Notes: generated from the sequence alone by a model not told the origin. Shown: positions 6,278-14,745, counted from the first letter of the stretch. The stretch: 21,021 nucleotides of DNA from Clostridia bacterium (GCA_022360735.1 JAKSCF010000359.1:1-21021), one strand, 5' to 3'. A program made the numbers and translations.

Positions 6278-7615
6278 TTAATACTTCCTTAAATATCTTT
6301 TAATTTCCCATTGAGAAATACATCTGGAATACTCATTCCATTCATAAAGTGCAGCATCCATAAATTTTTCATAAACATGACTTCCCAGTGCTTCTTTTAT
6401 CACTTCATTTTTAGATAATTCTGCAACTGCTTCAGATAAATTAGAAGGCAAGCTATAAATCTGTTTTTCTTCCATCTCTTCATCATTCATATGGTATACA
6501 TTACTGTTGACCGGTGCAGGGGGCTCGAGTTTATTCTTAATGCCGTCTAGCCCTGCTTTCAATACAGTCGCTAATGCTAAGTATGGATTAGCAGATGGAT
6601 CCGGATTCCTAAGTTCAACTCTGGTAGAATTGCCTCTTTTTGCAGGAATTCTAATCAAAGGACTTCTATTGCTTGCGGACCATGCAATCAGCACCGGAGC
6701 TTCATATCCCGGAACTAATCTTTTATATGAATTAACAGTAGGATTTGTTAATGCTGCAAAGGATTTTGCATGCTTGATTAATCCTCCAAGATAGTGATAA
6801 GCAATTTCTGAAAGCTGCATATCACCTTTTTCATCATAAAAAGCATTTTTTCCATCTAACGTTGCTAAGGACATATTGGTATGCATACCGGATCCGTTGA
6901 TGTCAAATTTAGGCTTTGGCATAAATGTAGCATGTAATCCATGTCTTTGTGCGACAATTCTAACCACCATTTTAAAAGTCATGATGTTATCTGCTGTTGT
7001 TAATGCATCCTCGTATTTAAAATCAATTTCGTGCTGTCCCGGAGCAACTTCATGGTGTGATGCTTCTATTTCAAATCCCATCTCTTTAAGCGTGATGGTC
7101 ATATCCTTTCTTGCACTGCCACCCAGATCCACAGGTGCTAAATCAAAGTAACCCGCATTATCGTGAGTCTCTAAAGAGGGATTACCTTTTTCATCTGTTT
7201 GAAAAAGAAAGAACTCACATTCAGGACCAACATTTATGATAAACCCCATTTCTTTAGCTTCCTCAATAACCTTCTTTAACACATTTCTTGGGCACCCCTC
7301 AAAAGGCGTTCCATCAGATTTATAAATATCACAGATTATTCTTGCTTCTTTTTCAGTATGTGTCCAAGGGAAAACTGTGAAAGTTGAAATATCAGGTTTT
7401 AGGTACATGTCAGATTCTTCTATTCTAACAAATCCATCAATTGAGGAACCATCAAACATGATTTCGCCATTTAATGCTTTTTCTAATTGTTCCTGTGTTA
7501 TGGATACATTTTTCATTGTCCCCATAATATCAGTAAATTGTAAATGAATCAATTCCAGTTCTAACTCTTTTGCAATTTTTAGTATCTCCTCGTTGGTATA
7601 GTTTTTACTTTTCAT
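6278..7615 (-). CDS. glnA: Glutamine synthetase, type I
   Basis: 445 residues, the size of the Firmicutes GSI-alpha form, which lacks the adenylylation loop of enteric enzymes. It makes glutamine from glutamate, ammonia and ATP in the cytoplasm as a dodecamer. Clear signatures: FDGSSIDGF (latch region), GPECEFFLF (metal ligands), [11 protein letters not shown], the glutamate-flap region [17 protein letters not shown], and [21 protein letters not shown]. The ATG has AGGAGG just upstream. Transcription appears to start near 7715 and to pass through an attenuator at 7641-7700, so expression would depend on the ANTAR protein encoded next in the operon. The preceding gatB has no visible terminator, but the attenuator would also stop readthrough from it. 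Confidence 0.98.
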   Translation of the reverse strand: MKSKNYTNEEILKIAKELELELIHLQFTDIMGTMKNVSITQEQLEKALNGEIMFDGSSIDGFVRIEESDMYLKPDISTFTVFPWTHTEKEARIICDIYKSDGTPFEGCPRNVLKKVIEEAKEMGFIINVGPECEFFLFQTDEKGNPSLETHDNAGYFDLAPVDLGGSARKDMTITLKEMGFEIEASHHEVAPGQHEIDFKYEDALTTADNIMTFKMVVRIVAQRHGLHATFMPKPKFDINGSGMHTNMSLATLDGKNAFYDEKGDMQLSEIAYHYLGGLIKHAKSFAALTNPTVNSYKRLVPGYEAPVLIAWSASNRSPLIRIPAKRGNSTRVELRNPDPSANPYLALATVLKAGLDGIKNKLEPPAPVNSNVYHMNDEEMEEKQIYSLPSNLSEAVAELSKNEVIKEALGSHVYEKFMDAALYEWNEYSRCISQWEIKRYLRKY

Positions 7616-7640
7616 AATAATCCTCCTTTTTATTCAGAAA

Positions 7641-7690
7641 ATAAAAAAAGTCCACAACAAATGGAACAAAATATTCCATTGATGTAGACT
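7641..7690 (-). terminator. Attenuator terminator in the glnA leader
   Basis: On the minus strand an arm from 7690 to 7674 (AGTCTACATCAATGGAA) pairs with the arm from 7666 to 7649 (TTCCATTTGTTGTGGACT) around a 7-nt loop, with two mismatches and one bulge. A run of seven T follows (7648-7642). It sits between the promoter and the glnA ribosome site, so it must be overcome for glnA to be made. Its 5' arm shares bases 7685-7690 with the hexaloop hairpin. Confidence 0.88.
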
Positions 7691-7700
7691 TCATTGCCTA
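7685..7700 (-). promoter_or_regulatory. ANTAR-type antiterminator hairpin in the glnA leader
   Basis: The minus-strand RNA reads UAGGC-AAUGAA-GUCUA: a 5-bp stem (one G-U) closing a six-base loop with A at position 1 and G at position 4, the pattern reported for ANTAR-bound hairpins. Its 3' arm is also the start of the terminator's 5' arm, so only one of the two can form. ANTAR targets are usually described as two such hairpins; the other is not visible, since the predicted start is only ~15 nt upstream. Confidence 0.75.
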
Positions 7701-7721
7701 AATAATATTAATTTATAATAT

Positions 7722-7751
7722 ATTATAGTCCCTGAAAAAGTAAAATGTCAA
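7722..7751 (-). promoter_or_regulatory. Sigma-A-type promoter of glnA
   Basis: On the minus strand TTGACA (7751-7746), an 18-nt spacer and TATAAT (7727-7722). Both hexamers are perfect, so basal initiation should be strong and control is expected at the downstream attenuator. Predicted start near 7715. Confidence 0.85.
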
Positions 7752-7789
7752 TCTTTTTTTTATATTCTGTCATTATCTTTCGTATTTTA

Positions 7790-9208
7790 TTATAGCTTTT
7801 TTTCTAATAGCGCCTTTGCTAATGCAGGATTTGCTTTTCCTTTGGTTGCCTTCATCATTTGGCCAACCAGAAAACCAATAACTTGAGTCTTTCCACTGCG
7901 AAAATCTTCTACTGCTTTGGAATTCTGAGCTAGAACATCTTCTGCAATATTTTCTAATTCTCCAGTATCACTCATCTGAATCAGCCCCTTGTCTCTAACA
8001 ATCTCTTCTGGGTCCATATCTGTATATACCATTTCGTCAAAAACCTCTTTAGCAGCAGAACGACTGATTATCTTTTTTTCAACCAATTGAATGAGCTTAG
8101 CTAAACCTTCTACACTAACAGGAATTTCTTCAACGTTTTTAAGAACCCGCAACATTTCTACAGTTATCCAGTTAGATACTTCTTTAGGTTTACAATCTAG
8201 GGATACAACCTTTTCAAAATAGTCTGCCAGCCGTTTTTCTGTGATAATAATCTCGATTTCTTTTTCTCCTAAACCATACTCTTCCATAAATCGTCTCTTC
8301 TTTTCTGTAGGAAGTTCCGGTATAAATCCTTCAATCTTTTCCACTTGCTCTGTAGAAATAAACACCGGTGGCAAGTCGGGCTCAGGGAAATATCTGTAGT
8401 CATGCGCATCTTCCTTTGAACGCATGGGTACAGTTCTTCCTTTTGCCGCATCCCATTTTCTCGTTTCCTGCTTGACCTTATGCCCTTCTCCGTATGAATA
8501 TAGTTCCTTTTGCCTTTTTTCTTCCTTCTCAATAGCCTTAGCAACCTCTTTAAATGAATTTAAATTCTTGATTTCTACTTTTGTATTGTAGGTCTCTTGA
8601 CCGATTTCCCTTACCGAAATATTGACGTCACATCTTAGAGAACCTTGCTCCATTCGACAGTCGGAGATTTCGCCATATTCTAATACGCCTTTCAAAGTTT
8701 TTAGAAAAGCAACTGCTTCTTCAGCCGACCTTATATCAGGCTCTGATACAATTTCTATCAAGGGTACCCCCGTACGATTATAATCCACTAAAGATATAGG
8801 CTCATCTTCAAGGTGGATGAGTTTTCCTGCATCCTCTTCAATGTGAATTCTCGTTAATCGAATATTCTTAGTATTACCTCCCACATTAATCGCAACATGT
8901 CCATTGGTACATATAGGCAGGTCAAACTGAGAAATTTGATACGCCTTTGGCAAATCCGGATAGAAATAATTCTTTCTATCGGTCTTATTCACCAGCTGTA
9001 TTTCACAGTTTAATGCCCTTCCCGCACGAATAGCCAGATTAACAACTTCCTCGTTCAGTACCGGTAAAGTACCCGGTAATCCTATACATATTGGGCAAGT
9101 ATTTTCATTTGGTTCTGCTCCGAATTTCGTAGAACACGAGCAAAATATCTTGGATTGAGTATTCAATTCCACATGGATTTCTAAACCAACAATTATCTCC
9201 AAACCCAT
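7790..9208 (-). CDS. gatB: Asp-tRNA(Asn)/Glu-tRNA(Gln) amidotransferase subunit B
   Basis: 472 residues. GatB binds the mischarged tRNA and phosphorylates its Glu or Asp side chain before amidation. Signatures include IIVGLEIHVELNTQSKIFCSC with ENTCPICIGLPGTLPVLN (cysteines for zinc), KNYFYPDLPKAYQISQFDLPI, and KWDAAKGRTVPMRSKEDAHDYRYFPEPDLPP. The C-terminal YqeY-like tail ends FLVGQMMKATKGKANPALAKALLEKKL. An open frame continues 12 codons upstream, but the ATG at 9208 has GGAGGCG at 9220-9214 and begins the conserved sequence. The gatA stop and gatB start overlap as TAATG, suggesting translational coupling. It is the last gene of the AspRS-gatCAB operon; no obvious terminator follows. Confidence 0.97.
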   Translation of the reverse strand: MGLEIIVGLEIHVELNTQSKIFCSCSTKFGAEPNENTCPICIGLPGTLPVLNEEVVNLAIRAGRALNCEIQLVNKTDRKNYFYPDLPKAYQISQFDLPICTNGHVAINVGGNTKNIRLTRIHIEEDAGKLIHLEDEPISLVDYNRTGVPLIEIVSEPDIRSAEEAVAFLKTLKGVLEYGEISDCRMEQGSLRCDVNISVREIGQETYNTKVEIKNLNSFKEVAKAIEKEEKRQKELYSYGEGHKVKQETRKWDAAKGRTVPMRSKEDAHDYRYFPEPDLPPVFISTEQVEKIEGFIPELPTEKKRRFMEEYGLGEKEIEIIITEKRLADYFEKVVSLDCKPKEVSNWITVEMLRVLKNVEEIPVSVEGLAKLIQLVEKKIISRSAAKEVFDEMVYTDMDPEEIVRDKGLIQMSDTGELENIAEDVLAQNSKAVEDFRSGKTQVIGFLVGQMMKATKGKANPALAKALLEKKL

Positions 9209-10689
9209 TATAACGCCTCCTTTACCGACGGTATTTGCAGACAAAGACCCAGTTCTTGTTCTAAGGCATAGGCTGCCTGGAATAATTTTTTCTCTTGATA
9301 ATGATTGCCCAATAGCTGTAATCCTATTGGCAGGTTGGAATCACTCATGCCGCATGGCATGGAGATGGCAGGAATTCCTGCTAAGTTCACATTGACCGTA
9401 TAGATGTCCGCCAAATACATTTCCAATGGATTATCCACTTTTGCTCCTATTTCAAAAGGCAGCACAGGGGATGTTGGTCCGGCAATTAAATCATATTTTT
9501 TAAAAGCGTCTTGGAACATATCACGCAGTTTATTTCGATACTGCAATGCTTTTTTATAGTAAGCATCATAATATCCGGAGGATAACACATAAGTTCCTAA
9601 CATAATCCTACGCTTTACCTCTTTTCCAAATCCTTCTGTTCTGGTTTTTAATATAAGGTCCTCTGTTTCTTCAAAGTTTTTAGTGCGATATCCATAGCGT
9701 ATTCCGTCATAACGTGCTAAGTTAGAACTGGCTTCTGCCGATGAAACAATATAATAAGCCGACAGCTCTGTCTCCCCTAAAGGCATATCAAACTCCTCTA
9801 CTTTTGCCCCTAGGCTTTCCAAAGTTTTTAGACTGTCCAGCACCTTCTCCTTAATCTCACCGGAAAGTCCATCCCCTAAGTATTCTTTAGGAATACCAAT
9901 TTTCATGCCATCAATGCCTTTATAAATATCCATTGTATAATCCGGTTCTATGGGCTTTTTTACGCTGGTACTGTCCATTGGGTCATGGCCTGCAACCGCC
10001 TCAAGTCCAAGGGCACAATCCTCTACCGTCTTTGCCAAAGGGCCAATCTGATCCAAGGAGGAACCAAATGCAATTAAACCAAATCTAGAAACCAATCCAT
10101 AGGTTGGTTTCATCCCCACAAGACCACAAAATGCTGCCGGTTGACGGATAGACCCACCTGTATCGGAACCATAGGATAATGGCGCTAGCCCTGCTGCTAC
10201 TGCTGCTGCAGATCCTCCCGAAGACCCTCCTGGGACCTTCTTTAGATTCCAGGGATTATATGTATTTTGAAAAAAAGAGTTTTCTGTAGAAGACCCCATA
10301 GCAAATTCATCCATATTGGTCTTGCCTATTAGTACAGTGCCTGCTTCTTTTAGTTTTTTTGTTACGGTAGCGTCATAAGGTGGTATATAATCTTCAAGCA
10401 TTTTTGATGCACAAGTGGTTTTCATTCCATTGGTACAAATATTATCTTTTAATGCTATAGGGATGCCTTCTAATTTCCCTAAACTTTCTCCCTTTGCTAT
10501 TTTTTTATCTACTTCTTTTGCTTTTTGTAAAGCGCCTTCTCTATGAACGGATAAAAATGCTTTTACTTTGTTGTCTATCTCATGGATTCTGTTCAGGTAT
10601 GCTTCTGTTAGTTCTTTGCAGGAGAACTGCTTGTCGATTAACCGTGACTTAATTTGTGAAATTGTCATATTTTCTATTGGCAAAATCAT
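9208..10689 (-). CDS. gatA: Asp-tRNA(Asn)/Glu-tRNA(Gln) amidotransferase subunit A
   Basis: 493 residues, full length. GatA is the glutaminase that releases ammonia for transfer to the mischarged tRNA bound by GatB. The amidase-signature triad is present: K81 (IALKDN), S156 in GGSSGGSAAAVAA, and nucleophile S180 in SDTGGSIRQPA. The start is uncertain. The ATG at 10689 lies only 2 nt after AAGGAGG; a TTG at 10683 has better spacing (8 nt), and an ATG at 10668 would start directly at MTISQIKSRL. I keep 10689. The gene starts 7 nt after gatC stops, and its own stop overlaps the gatB start. Confidence 0.97.
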   Translation of the reverse strand: MILPIENMTISQIKSRLIDKQFSCKELTEAYLNRIHEIDNKVKAFLSVHREGALQKAKEVDKKIAKGESLGKLEGIPIALKDNICTNGMKTTCASKMLEDYIPPYDATVTKKLKEAGTVLIGKTNMDEFAMGSSTENSFFQNTYNPWNLKKVPGGSSGGSAAAVAAGLAPLSYGSDTGGSIRQPAAFCGLVGMKPTYGLVSRFGLIAFGSSLDQIGPLAKTVEDCALGLEAVAGHDPMDSTSVKKPIEPDYTMDIYKGIDGMKIGIPKEYLGDGLSGEIKEKVLDSLKTLESLGAKVEEFDMPLGETELSAYYIVSSAEASSNLARYDGIRYGYRTKNFEETEDLILKTRTEGFGKEVKRRIMLGTYVLSSGYYDAYYKKALQYRNKLRDMFQDAFKKYDLIAGPTSPVLPFEIGAKVDNPLEMYLADIYTVNVNLAGIPAISMPCGMSDSNLPIGLQLLGNHYQEKKLFQAAYALEQELGLCLQIPSVKEAL

Positions 10690-10696
10690 CTCCTCC

Positions 10697-10981
10697 TTAC
10701 TCTACAATCTTAGGGATTTCAATATAGGTTTCACGCATTTTTTTCACATTTTTAAACAATGCTTGTTTTTCATGAAATATCTTCATGTCATCTTTTCTTA
10801 ATACGGACACTTTCTCTTTAAACTCATAGACAGGCATATTTTCCAGGTCTACCTTATTCAAGTTATCAAAATGAGTTAGTATAGCATCAAATTCACCGGA
10901 TAGTTGATCAATTTCTTCTTCTGAAAAAGATAATTTCGCCAATTTTGCAATGTATTGTACTTCTTCTTTACTTATTTTCAT
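10697..10981 (-). CDS. gatC: Asp-tRNA(Asn)/Glu-tRNA(Gln) amidotransferase subunit C
   Basis: 94 residues, normal for GatC, the small subunit that wraps GatA and GatB together. The sequence ISKEEVQYIAKLAKLSFSEEEIDQLSGEFDAILTHFDNLNKVDLENMPV is typical of the family; the tail after residue ~60 is less conserved, as usual. AGGAGGG lies 6 nt before the ATG. It lies 11 nt after the AspRS gene and 7 nt before gatA, in the usual C-A-B order. Confidence 0.95.
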   Translation of the reverse strand: MKISKEEVQYIAKLAKLSFSEEEIDQLSGEFDAILTHFDNLNKVDLENMPVYEFKEKVSVLRKDDMKIFHEKQALFKNVKKMRETYIEIPKIVE

Positions 10982-10992
10982 GTTATCCCTCC

Positions 10993-12282
10993 TTATGGTG
11001 TTATCCTCTTCATATCTCTTGGCAGTAAAGTAGCTTTTCTTATATTATCTAGACCCAAAATCATCATGGTGATACGTTCCAGCCCAATGGCATATCCGCC
11101 ATGAGGCGGCATACCATAGCGAAAACTATCTAAATAAAAATCAAAATCATCAGGATTGCACCCAAAGTCAATCATATTTTGCTTTAACATTTCATAGTCA
11201 TGAATTCTTTGTCCACCGGTGGTGATTTCTAATCCCTTATAGATTAAATCAAAGCTTTTGGTCATGCCTTCCAATTGGTCATCCGGCATGGTATATACAG
11301 GACGCTTCGAGGCAGGATACTTGGTTAGGAATACAAAGTCACTATGGTATTCTTCCTTTACATGTTTCATAAAAAGGCTCTCTCCCTCAGCGTCAATATT
11401 TCCTACCGGAGATTTTTTGCCAAACTTTTCAAGTAGTATTCTTTGAGCATCTGCCAGCGGAATTCTTGGTATTTCTTTTATTTTTGGCAATTCTACCTTG
11501 TACATAGCCAGCTCCTTTGCACAGCTTTCATTTAGATGAGAAAAAATATGCTTCATTAAGTCTTCTTCCAGATTCATCAAGTCATATTCATCTTCAATGA
11601 ATGCCATTTCCACATCTAAACTCACATATTCATTTAAGTGGCGCCATGTGTTATGTGATTCCGCTCGATAGGCATGACCAATTTCAAATACTCTCTCAAA
11701 TCCGGCGCCCACCATCATCTGCTTATAAAACTGAGGACTTTGAGCTAAAAAGGTTCTGCGGTCGAAATAATTAACGGTAAACACCTCGGAACCGCCTTCT
11801 GTTTCACTGCCAATGATTTTAGGCGTATGAATTTCAGAAAAGTTATGTTCTCTAAAATAAGTACGAAAAGCCTCTACGATTTCCTCTTGAACTTTAAAGA
11901 CTGCTCTTCTATCAGGTCTGCGTAAACTCATACTCCTATAATCCAACTCGGTTTCTAATGTCGTCTGTATTTCTTTACCGTTAATAGCAAATGGAAGCAA
12001 GTCATAATATGTTTTGCCTAGTATTTTTAATGCGTCTACCTTTACTTCAACCCCACCGGTGGCTTTTTTATTTGCTAATACTTTCCCCTGTACTTCCACA
12101 GACATTTCCAATTGTAATGCTTTAAGAGTCTCATCATTGTCAATCACCAGCTGTACAACACCAGAGCAGTCTCTTAAAATAACAAAAGCAAAATCTTTAA
12201 ATTCTTTTATTTTGTGTATCCATCCTTGCAAGCATACATTTTCTGATTGTGTGGTCAATTGTGATATAAAACTTCTTTCCAT
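10993..12282 (-). CDS. aspS: Archaeal-type aspartyl-tRNA synthetase, probably non-discriminating
   Basis: 429 residues, class II synthetase. Bacterial-type AspRS is near 590 residues and carries a GAD insertion; this protein lacks it and matches the short archaeal-like form. The OB-fold anticodon domain (GWIHKIKEFKDFAFVILRDCSG) is followed by motif 2 (FEIGHAYRAESHNTWRHLNE) and motif 3 (GYAIGLERITMMILGLDNIR). His23 in GWIH corresponds to the position where archaeal studies reported Trp in tRNA(Asp)-specific and His in relaxed enzymes; that comparison is from memory. With gatCAB immediately downstream and a T-box that can read the Asn codon, the enzyme most likely makes Asp-tRNA(Asn) for amidation to Asn-tRNA(Asn). 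A separate discriminating AspRS elsewhere in the genome is expected. Confidence 0.93.
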   Translation of the reverse strand: MERSFISQLTTQSENVCLQGWIHKIKEFKDFAFVILRDCSGVVQLVIDNDETLKALQLEMSVEVQGKVLANKKATGGVEVKVDALKILGKTYYDLLPFAINGKEIQTTLETELDYRSMSLRRPDRRAVFKVQEEIVEAFRTYFREHNFSEIHTPKIIGSETEGGSEVFTVNYFDRRTFLAQSPQFYKQMMVGAGFERVFEIGHAYRAESHNTWRHLNEYVSLDVEMAFIEDEYDLMNLEEDLMKHIFSHLNESCAKELAMYKVELPKIKEIPRIPLADAQRILLEKFGKKSPVGNIDAEGESLFMKHVKEEYHSDFVFLTKYPASKRPVYTMPDDQLEGMTKSFDLIYKGLEITTGGQRIHDYEMLKQNMIDFGCNPDDFDFYLDSFRYGMPPHGGYAIGLERITMMILGLDNIRKATLLPRDMKRITP

Positions 12283-12299
12283 AGGTCCCTCCTATTTTC

Positions 12300-12631
12300 T
12301 TCTTTTACAGTTTTACTCTAACAAAAATAAAAACCTTTCATCCCTGTATAGGGACGAAAGGTTGATTCGCGGTACCACCCTGGTTAGCATTTAGCTCACT
12401 CTATTCAGTACAGAATTATAAAATCTTATACTGTCCAATAGATAACGGATTGGTGCCGTCTAAGTCTACTCTCACTACTCGTGATTTTGGTTAGAAACTC
12501 AGAGATGTTCTTCAGCATACATCCAGTTACCGGTCTTTCACCACCACCGGCTCGCTTTAACTTTCCAGTAAGCTTACTCTTCTCTTCATAGTCTTTAATA
12601 ATGGTTTTGATCTTCATTAAGTTCTGAATTT
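12300..12631 (-). ncRNA. T-box riboswitch leader of the aspS-gatCAB operon
   Basis: The minus strand carries the T-box AGGGTGGTACCGCG (12381-12368), the stem I base motif GAAGAGAAGAGTA, the distal GAGCCGGTGGTGGTGAAAG region with matching ACCGG, and a terminator. The specifier side reads GAAGAACATCTCT (12513-12501), where CTCT pairs with the AGAG of the 5' strand. The four bases GAAC (12510-12507) contain both GAA (Glu) and AAC (Asn), one base apart. Uncharged tRNA binding would favour the antiterminator (AGGG with CCCT) over the terminator. The T-box N is U. With its promoter this fills most of the gene-free stretch 12283-12780; I see nothing clear in the AT-rich 12667-12780. Confidence 0.95.
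12321..12363 (-). terminator. T-box attenuator terminator
   Basis: On the minus strand AACCTTTC-G-TCCC (12363-12351) pairs with GGGA-T-GAAAGGTT (12345-12332) around a 5-6 nt loop, followed by TTTTATTTTTG. It ends about 40 nt before the AspRS start. Confidence 0.92.
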
Positions 12632-12637
12632 AAAATC

Positions 12638-12666
12638 ATTTTAAAAGTATTTTACGCATTCGTCAA
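12638..12666 (-). promoter_or_regulatory. Promoter of the T-box/aspS-gatCAB operon
   Basis: On the minus strand TTGACG (12666-12661), a 17-nt spacer and TAAAAT (12643-12638). Predicted start near 12631 fits the beginning of the T-box stem I region. Confidence 0.7.
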
Positions 12667-12780
12667 GTCTTTTTGTTATTAATACATGATTTATTTTTCT
12701 CATTCATTAGAAATATTAAACGCTAAAATTATAATTTTCTAATTATTACGAATAAATCCATAAATTTTCTTTCAAAGATA

Positions 12781-13131
12781 TTATTCCAGCGCCTCCTTTC
12801 CTTGTTTTCCATCTCTTATTCTAACGACATTGGTAATGTCATATATGAAAATTTTTCCATCCCCTGGATAATTGGTCCTTAACACTTTCTCAGCTTCTGC
12901 TAAAATAGCCTCTACACACTCTTCCATAGCAACAATTTCGATTTTTACTTTTTGTAATAGTTTGGGTGTATAGTTAACGCCTCTGTAATTCTGGATAACG
13001 CCTTTTTGGTTTCCCCGACCCATAACATGAGTAACCGTCATTCCAGTAACACCGATGACATTCAATGCTTCAATCAATTCTTCATAGAGTCTTACTCTTG
13101 TTATAATTTCAATCTTTTTGATTTTATCCAT
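12781..13131 (-). CDS. glnK: PII-family nitrogen regulatory protein
   Basis: 116 residues, the usual PII size. The T-loop GRGNQKGVIQNYRG carries Tyr49, the equivalent of the modified Tyr51 of enteric PII. The C-terminal NYPGDGKIFIYDITNVVRIRDGKQG is the ATP/2-oxoglutarate-binding B/C-loop region. The end of the T-loop, NYTPKLLQK, differs from the commoner EYxVDxLPK. An open frame extends ten codons upstream, but AGGAGG is placed for the ATG at 13131. It lies 35 nt downstream of amtB in the standard amtB-glnK order, so it probably blocks AmtB under nitrogen excess. Whether it is uridylylated is unknown; no GlnD gene is in view. Confidence 0.93.
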   Translation of the reverse strand: MDKIKKIEIITRVRLYEELIEALNVIGVTGMTVTHVMGRGNQKGVIQNYRGVNYTPKLLQKVKIEIVAMEECVEAILAEAEKVLRTNYPGDGKIFIYDITNVVRIRDGKQGKEALE

Positions 13132-13166
13132 TACAATTCCTCCTCTCTGATTCTTCAACACTTTTT

Positions 13167-14384
13167 TTAAGATGCATATCCTTCGAAGTTATGTTCTACA
13201 ATATCCAGACCATTTTCCTCTTCCTCTTCTGCAACTCTTAATCCAATAGTTAAATCTATGAGCTTGAACATAATAGTACATGTCAATAATGTCCAAAATG
13301 CCACCGCTATTATCCCTATAATCTGTACTCTAAAGAGTTCTAATCCCCCTCCGTACAATAATCCACCGTCAACAGCAAATATACCAACCAATGCAGTTCC
13401 AACAGCACCACATAAACCGTGAACCGCTATGGCTCCAACCGGATCATCGATTTTCAGAACTTTGTCGATCATCTCAATAGAAAAAATGACGACTGCCCCT
13501 GCAATAATTCCTATGATAACCGCACCTGTCGGACCTACAATATCCGTTCCTGCTGTGATTGCAACCAGCCCGCCTAAGGCGCCGTTTAACGTTATACTAA
13601 CATCCGGCTTTCCATACCGGATAAATGATATAACCATAGCTGAAACAGTCCCTGCTGCTGCAGCCAAGTTTGTGGTTAAAAATATGTGAGATATACTGGA
13701 AAAATCGGTACCTGATAAAGTTGACCCTGCATTAAATCCAAACCATCCAAACCATAATATAAATACACCTAAAGCGCCTAGCGTTATGCTGTGACCTTGA
13801 ATAACATTTGATCGACCACTTTTGCTATATTTACCTACTCTCGGGCCAATGATTTTTGCTCCTACTAATGCTGCCCATCCTCCTAAAGAGTGTACAGTTG
13901 TTGATCCTGCAAAATCATGGAAGCCTTGTTGTGCTAACCATCCTCCGCCCCATATCCAATGACCCGCCACAGGATAAATAATAGTGCTCAGTATTATACT
14001 ATAGGCAATGTATGCAACAAATTTTGTTCTTTCAGCCATAGCCCCTGAAACGATGGTAGCAGCAGTAGCACAAAATACCGTTTGAAAAATTAAAAATGCT
14101 TCTTTTGGAATGTTTAATCCCAGATGTTCAAAGCTTCCTGAGGAAAACAAATCGATTTGACCTATATATCCCCCCATATCTAAGCCAAACATAATACTAA
14201 ACCCTATTGTCCAAAACATAATTGAACCAACAGATAAATCAATAATATTTTTCATTATTATATTTCCGGCATTTTTTGCACGTGTAAATCCTGTTTCCAC
14301 CATAGCAAATCCTGCCTGCATGAACAGAACTAAAGCTGTTCCCATTAATACCCACATAGTATCGATTGCAATTGAATATTCCAT
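13167..14384 (-). CDS. amtB: Ammonium transporter
   Basis: 405 residues with about eleven membrane segments (Amt family). The twin pore histidines are present as H165 (STTVHSLGGW) and H322 (GAIAVHGLCG). Other family hallmarks are FMQAGFAMVETGFTRAKNAGNI, the FCATAATIVSGAMAERTKF segment and ILWFGWFGFNAGS. The cytoplasmic tail is acidic (VAEEEEENGLDIVEHNFEG). The open frame extends nine codons upstream, but GGAGGT lies 6 nt before the ATG at 14384, so this start is preferred. It is followed by the PII gene. Expression should depend on two successive attenuators in the ~390-nt leader, both of the same type as at glnA. Confidence 0.97.
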   Translation of the reverse strand: MEYSIAIDTMWVLMGTALVLFMQAGFAMVETGFTRAKNAGNIIMKNIIDLSVGSIMFWTIGFSIMFGLDMGGYIGQIDLFSSGSFEHLGLNIPKEAFLIFQTVFCATAATIVSGAMAERTKFVAYIAYSIILSTIIYPVAGHWIWGGGWLAQQGFHDFAGSTTVHSLGGWAALVGAKIIGPRVGKYSKSGRSNVIQGHSITLGALGVFILWFGWFGFNAGSTLSGTDFSSISHIFLTTNLAAAAGTVSAMVISFIRYGKPDVSITLNGALGGLVAITAGTDIVGPTGAVIIGIIAGAVVIFSIEMIDKVLKIDDPVGAIAVHGLCGAVGTALVGIFAVDGGLLYGGGLELFRVQIIGIIAVAFWTLLTCTIMFKLIDLTIGLRVAEEEEENGLDIVEHNFEGYAS

Positions 14385-14553
14385 TTTTGTACCTCCAATT
14401 TTTTTATTCAAGTATTGATTCTGAAGAAAAAAATCTATATGTTTAAAGATTGTTATTTACATTCTTAATCTTCTCGACTCCCTAAAAGACTAATTGGTTT
14501 TGAATTACAGTATAAATATAAATTATAAACTTAAATAAATCCTTCAGAAAAAC

Positions 14554-14596
14554 AAAAAGGCACCTTAATAGCAGTTTTCTACTGTATTAAGGCGCC
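14554..14596 (-). terminator. Second attenuator terminator in the amtB leader
   Basis: On the minus strand GGCGCCTTAATA-C-AGT pairs with ACT-GC-TATTAAGGTGCC around an AGAAA loop, followed by TTTTTGTTTTT. Its 5' arm begins with the GGCGCC that also forms part of the hexaloop hairpin at 14591-14602. The remaining leader, 14385-14553, is AT-rich and shows nothing else clear. It is the stronger of the two amtB terminators. Confidence 0.9.
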
Positions 14597-14602
14597 ATTG
14601 CC
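14591..14602 (-). promoter_or_regulatory. Second ANTAR-type antiterminator hairpin in the amtB leader
   Basis: Minus-strand GGC-AATGGC-GCC: a three G-C stem closing a six-base loop with A1 and G4. It is mutually exclusive with the terminator at 14554-14596, since bases 14591-14596 belong to both. The stem is short, but the same arrangement occurs at glnA and at the first amtB site. Confidence 0.68.
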
Positions 14603-14695
14603 ATTTGACTATATTTTTTTTGCAGATTTTTCTCAGAATTTTTCCATCACATCCTTTTCTTCTATATTACACAGCTGTATACTTGAATTCAAAAT

Positions 14696-14739
14696 AAAAA
14701 ACGGCATCGGATTAAGAAAACTTTCTTAATAACGACACC
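14696..14739 (-). terminator. First attenuator terminator in the amtB leader
   Basis: On the minus strand GGTGTCG (14739-14733) pairs with CGATGCC with two G-U pairs. After a small internal loop the 9-bp ATTAAGAAA/TTTCTTAAT forms the upper stem, and six T follow the lower stem. It is about 35 nt after the predicted transcription start. Confidence 0.88.
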
Positions 14740-14745
14740 ATTGCC
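14734..14745 (-). promoter_or_regulatory. First ANTAR-type antiterminator hairpin in the amtB leader
   Basis: Minus-strand GGC-AATGGT-GTC, extended by TAA/TTA with one bulged G, closing a hexaloop with A1 and G4. It overlaps the 5' arm of the terminator at 14696-14739, so formation of one excludes the other. Confidence 0.72.

Noticed and set aside
7722..7751. Sigma-54 control of glnA or amtB, given the sigma-54 activator in the window.
   Set aside because: Both genes have good TTGACA/TATAAT promoters and I found no GG-N10-GC element in their leaders.
12426..12617. A 63-codon open frame on the minus strand.
   Set aside because: It lies wholly inside the T-box leader RNA, which explains the sequence; no ribosome site or protein-like composition.
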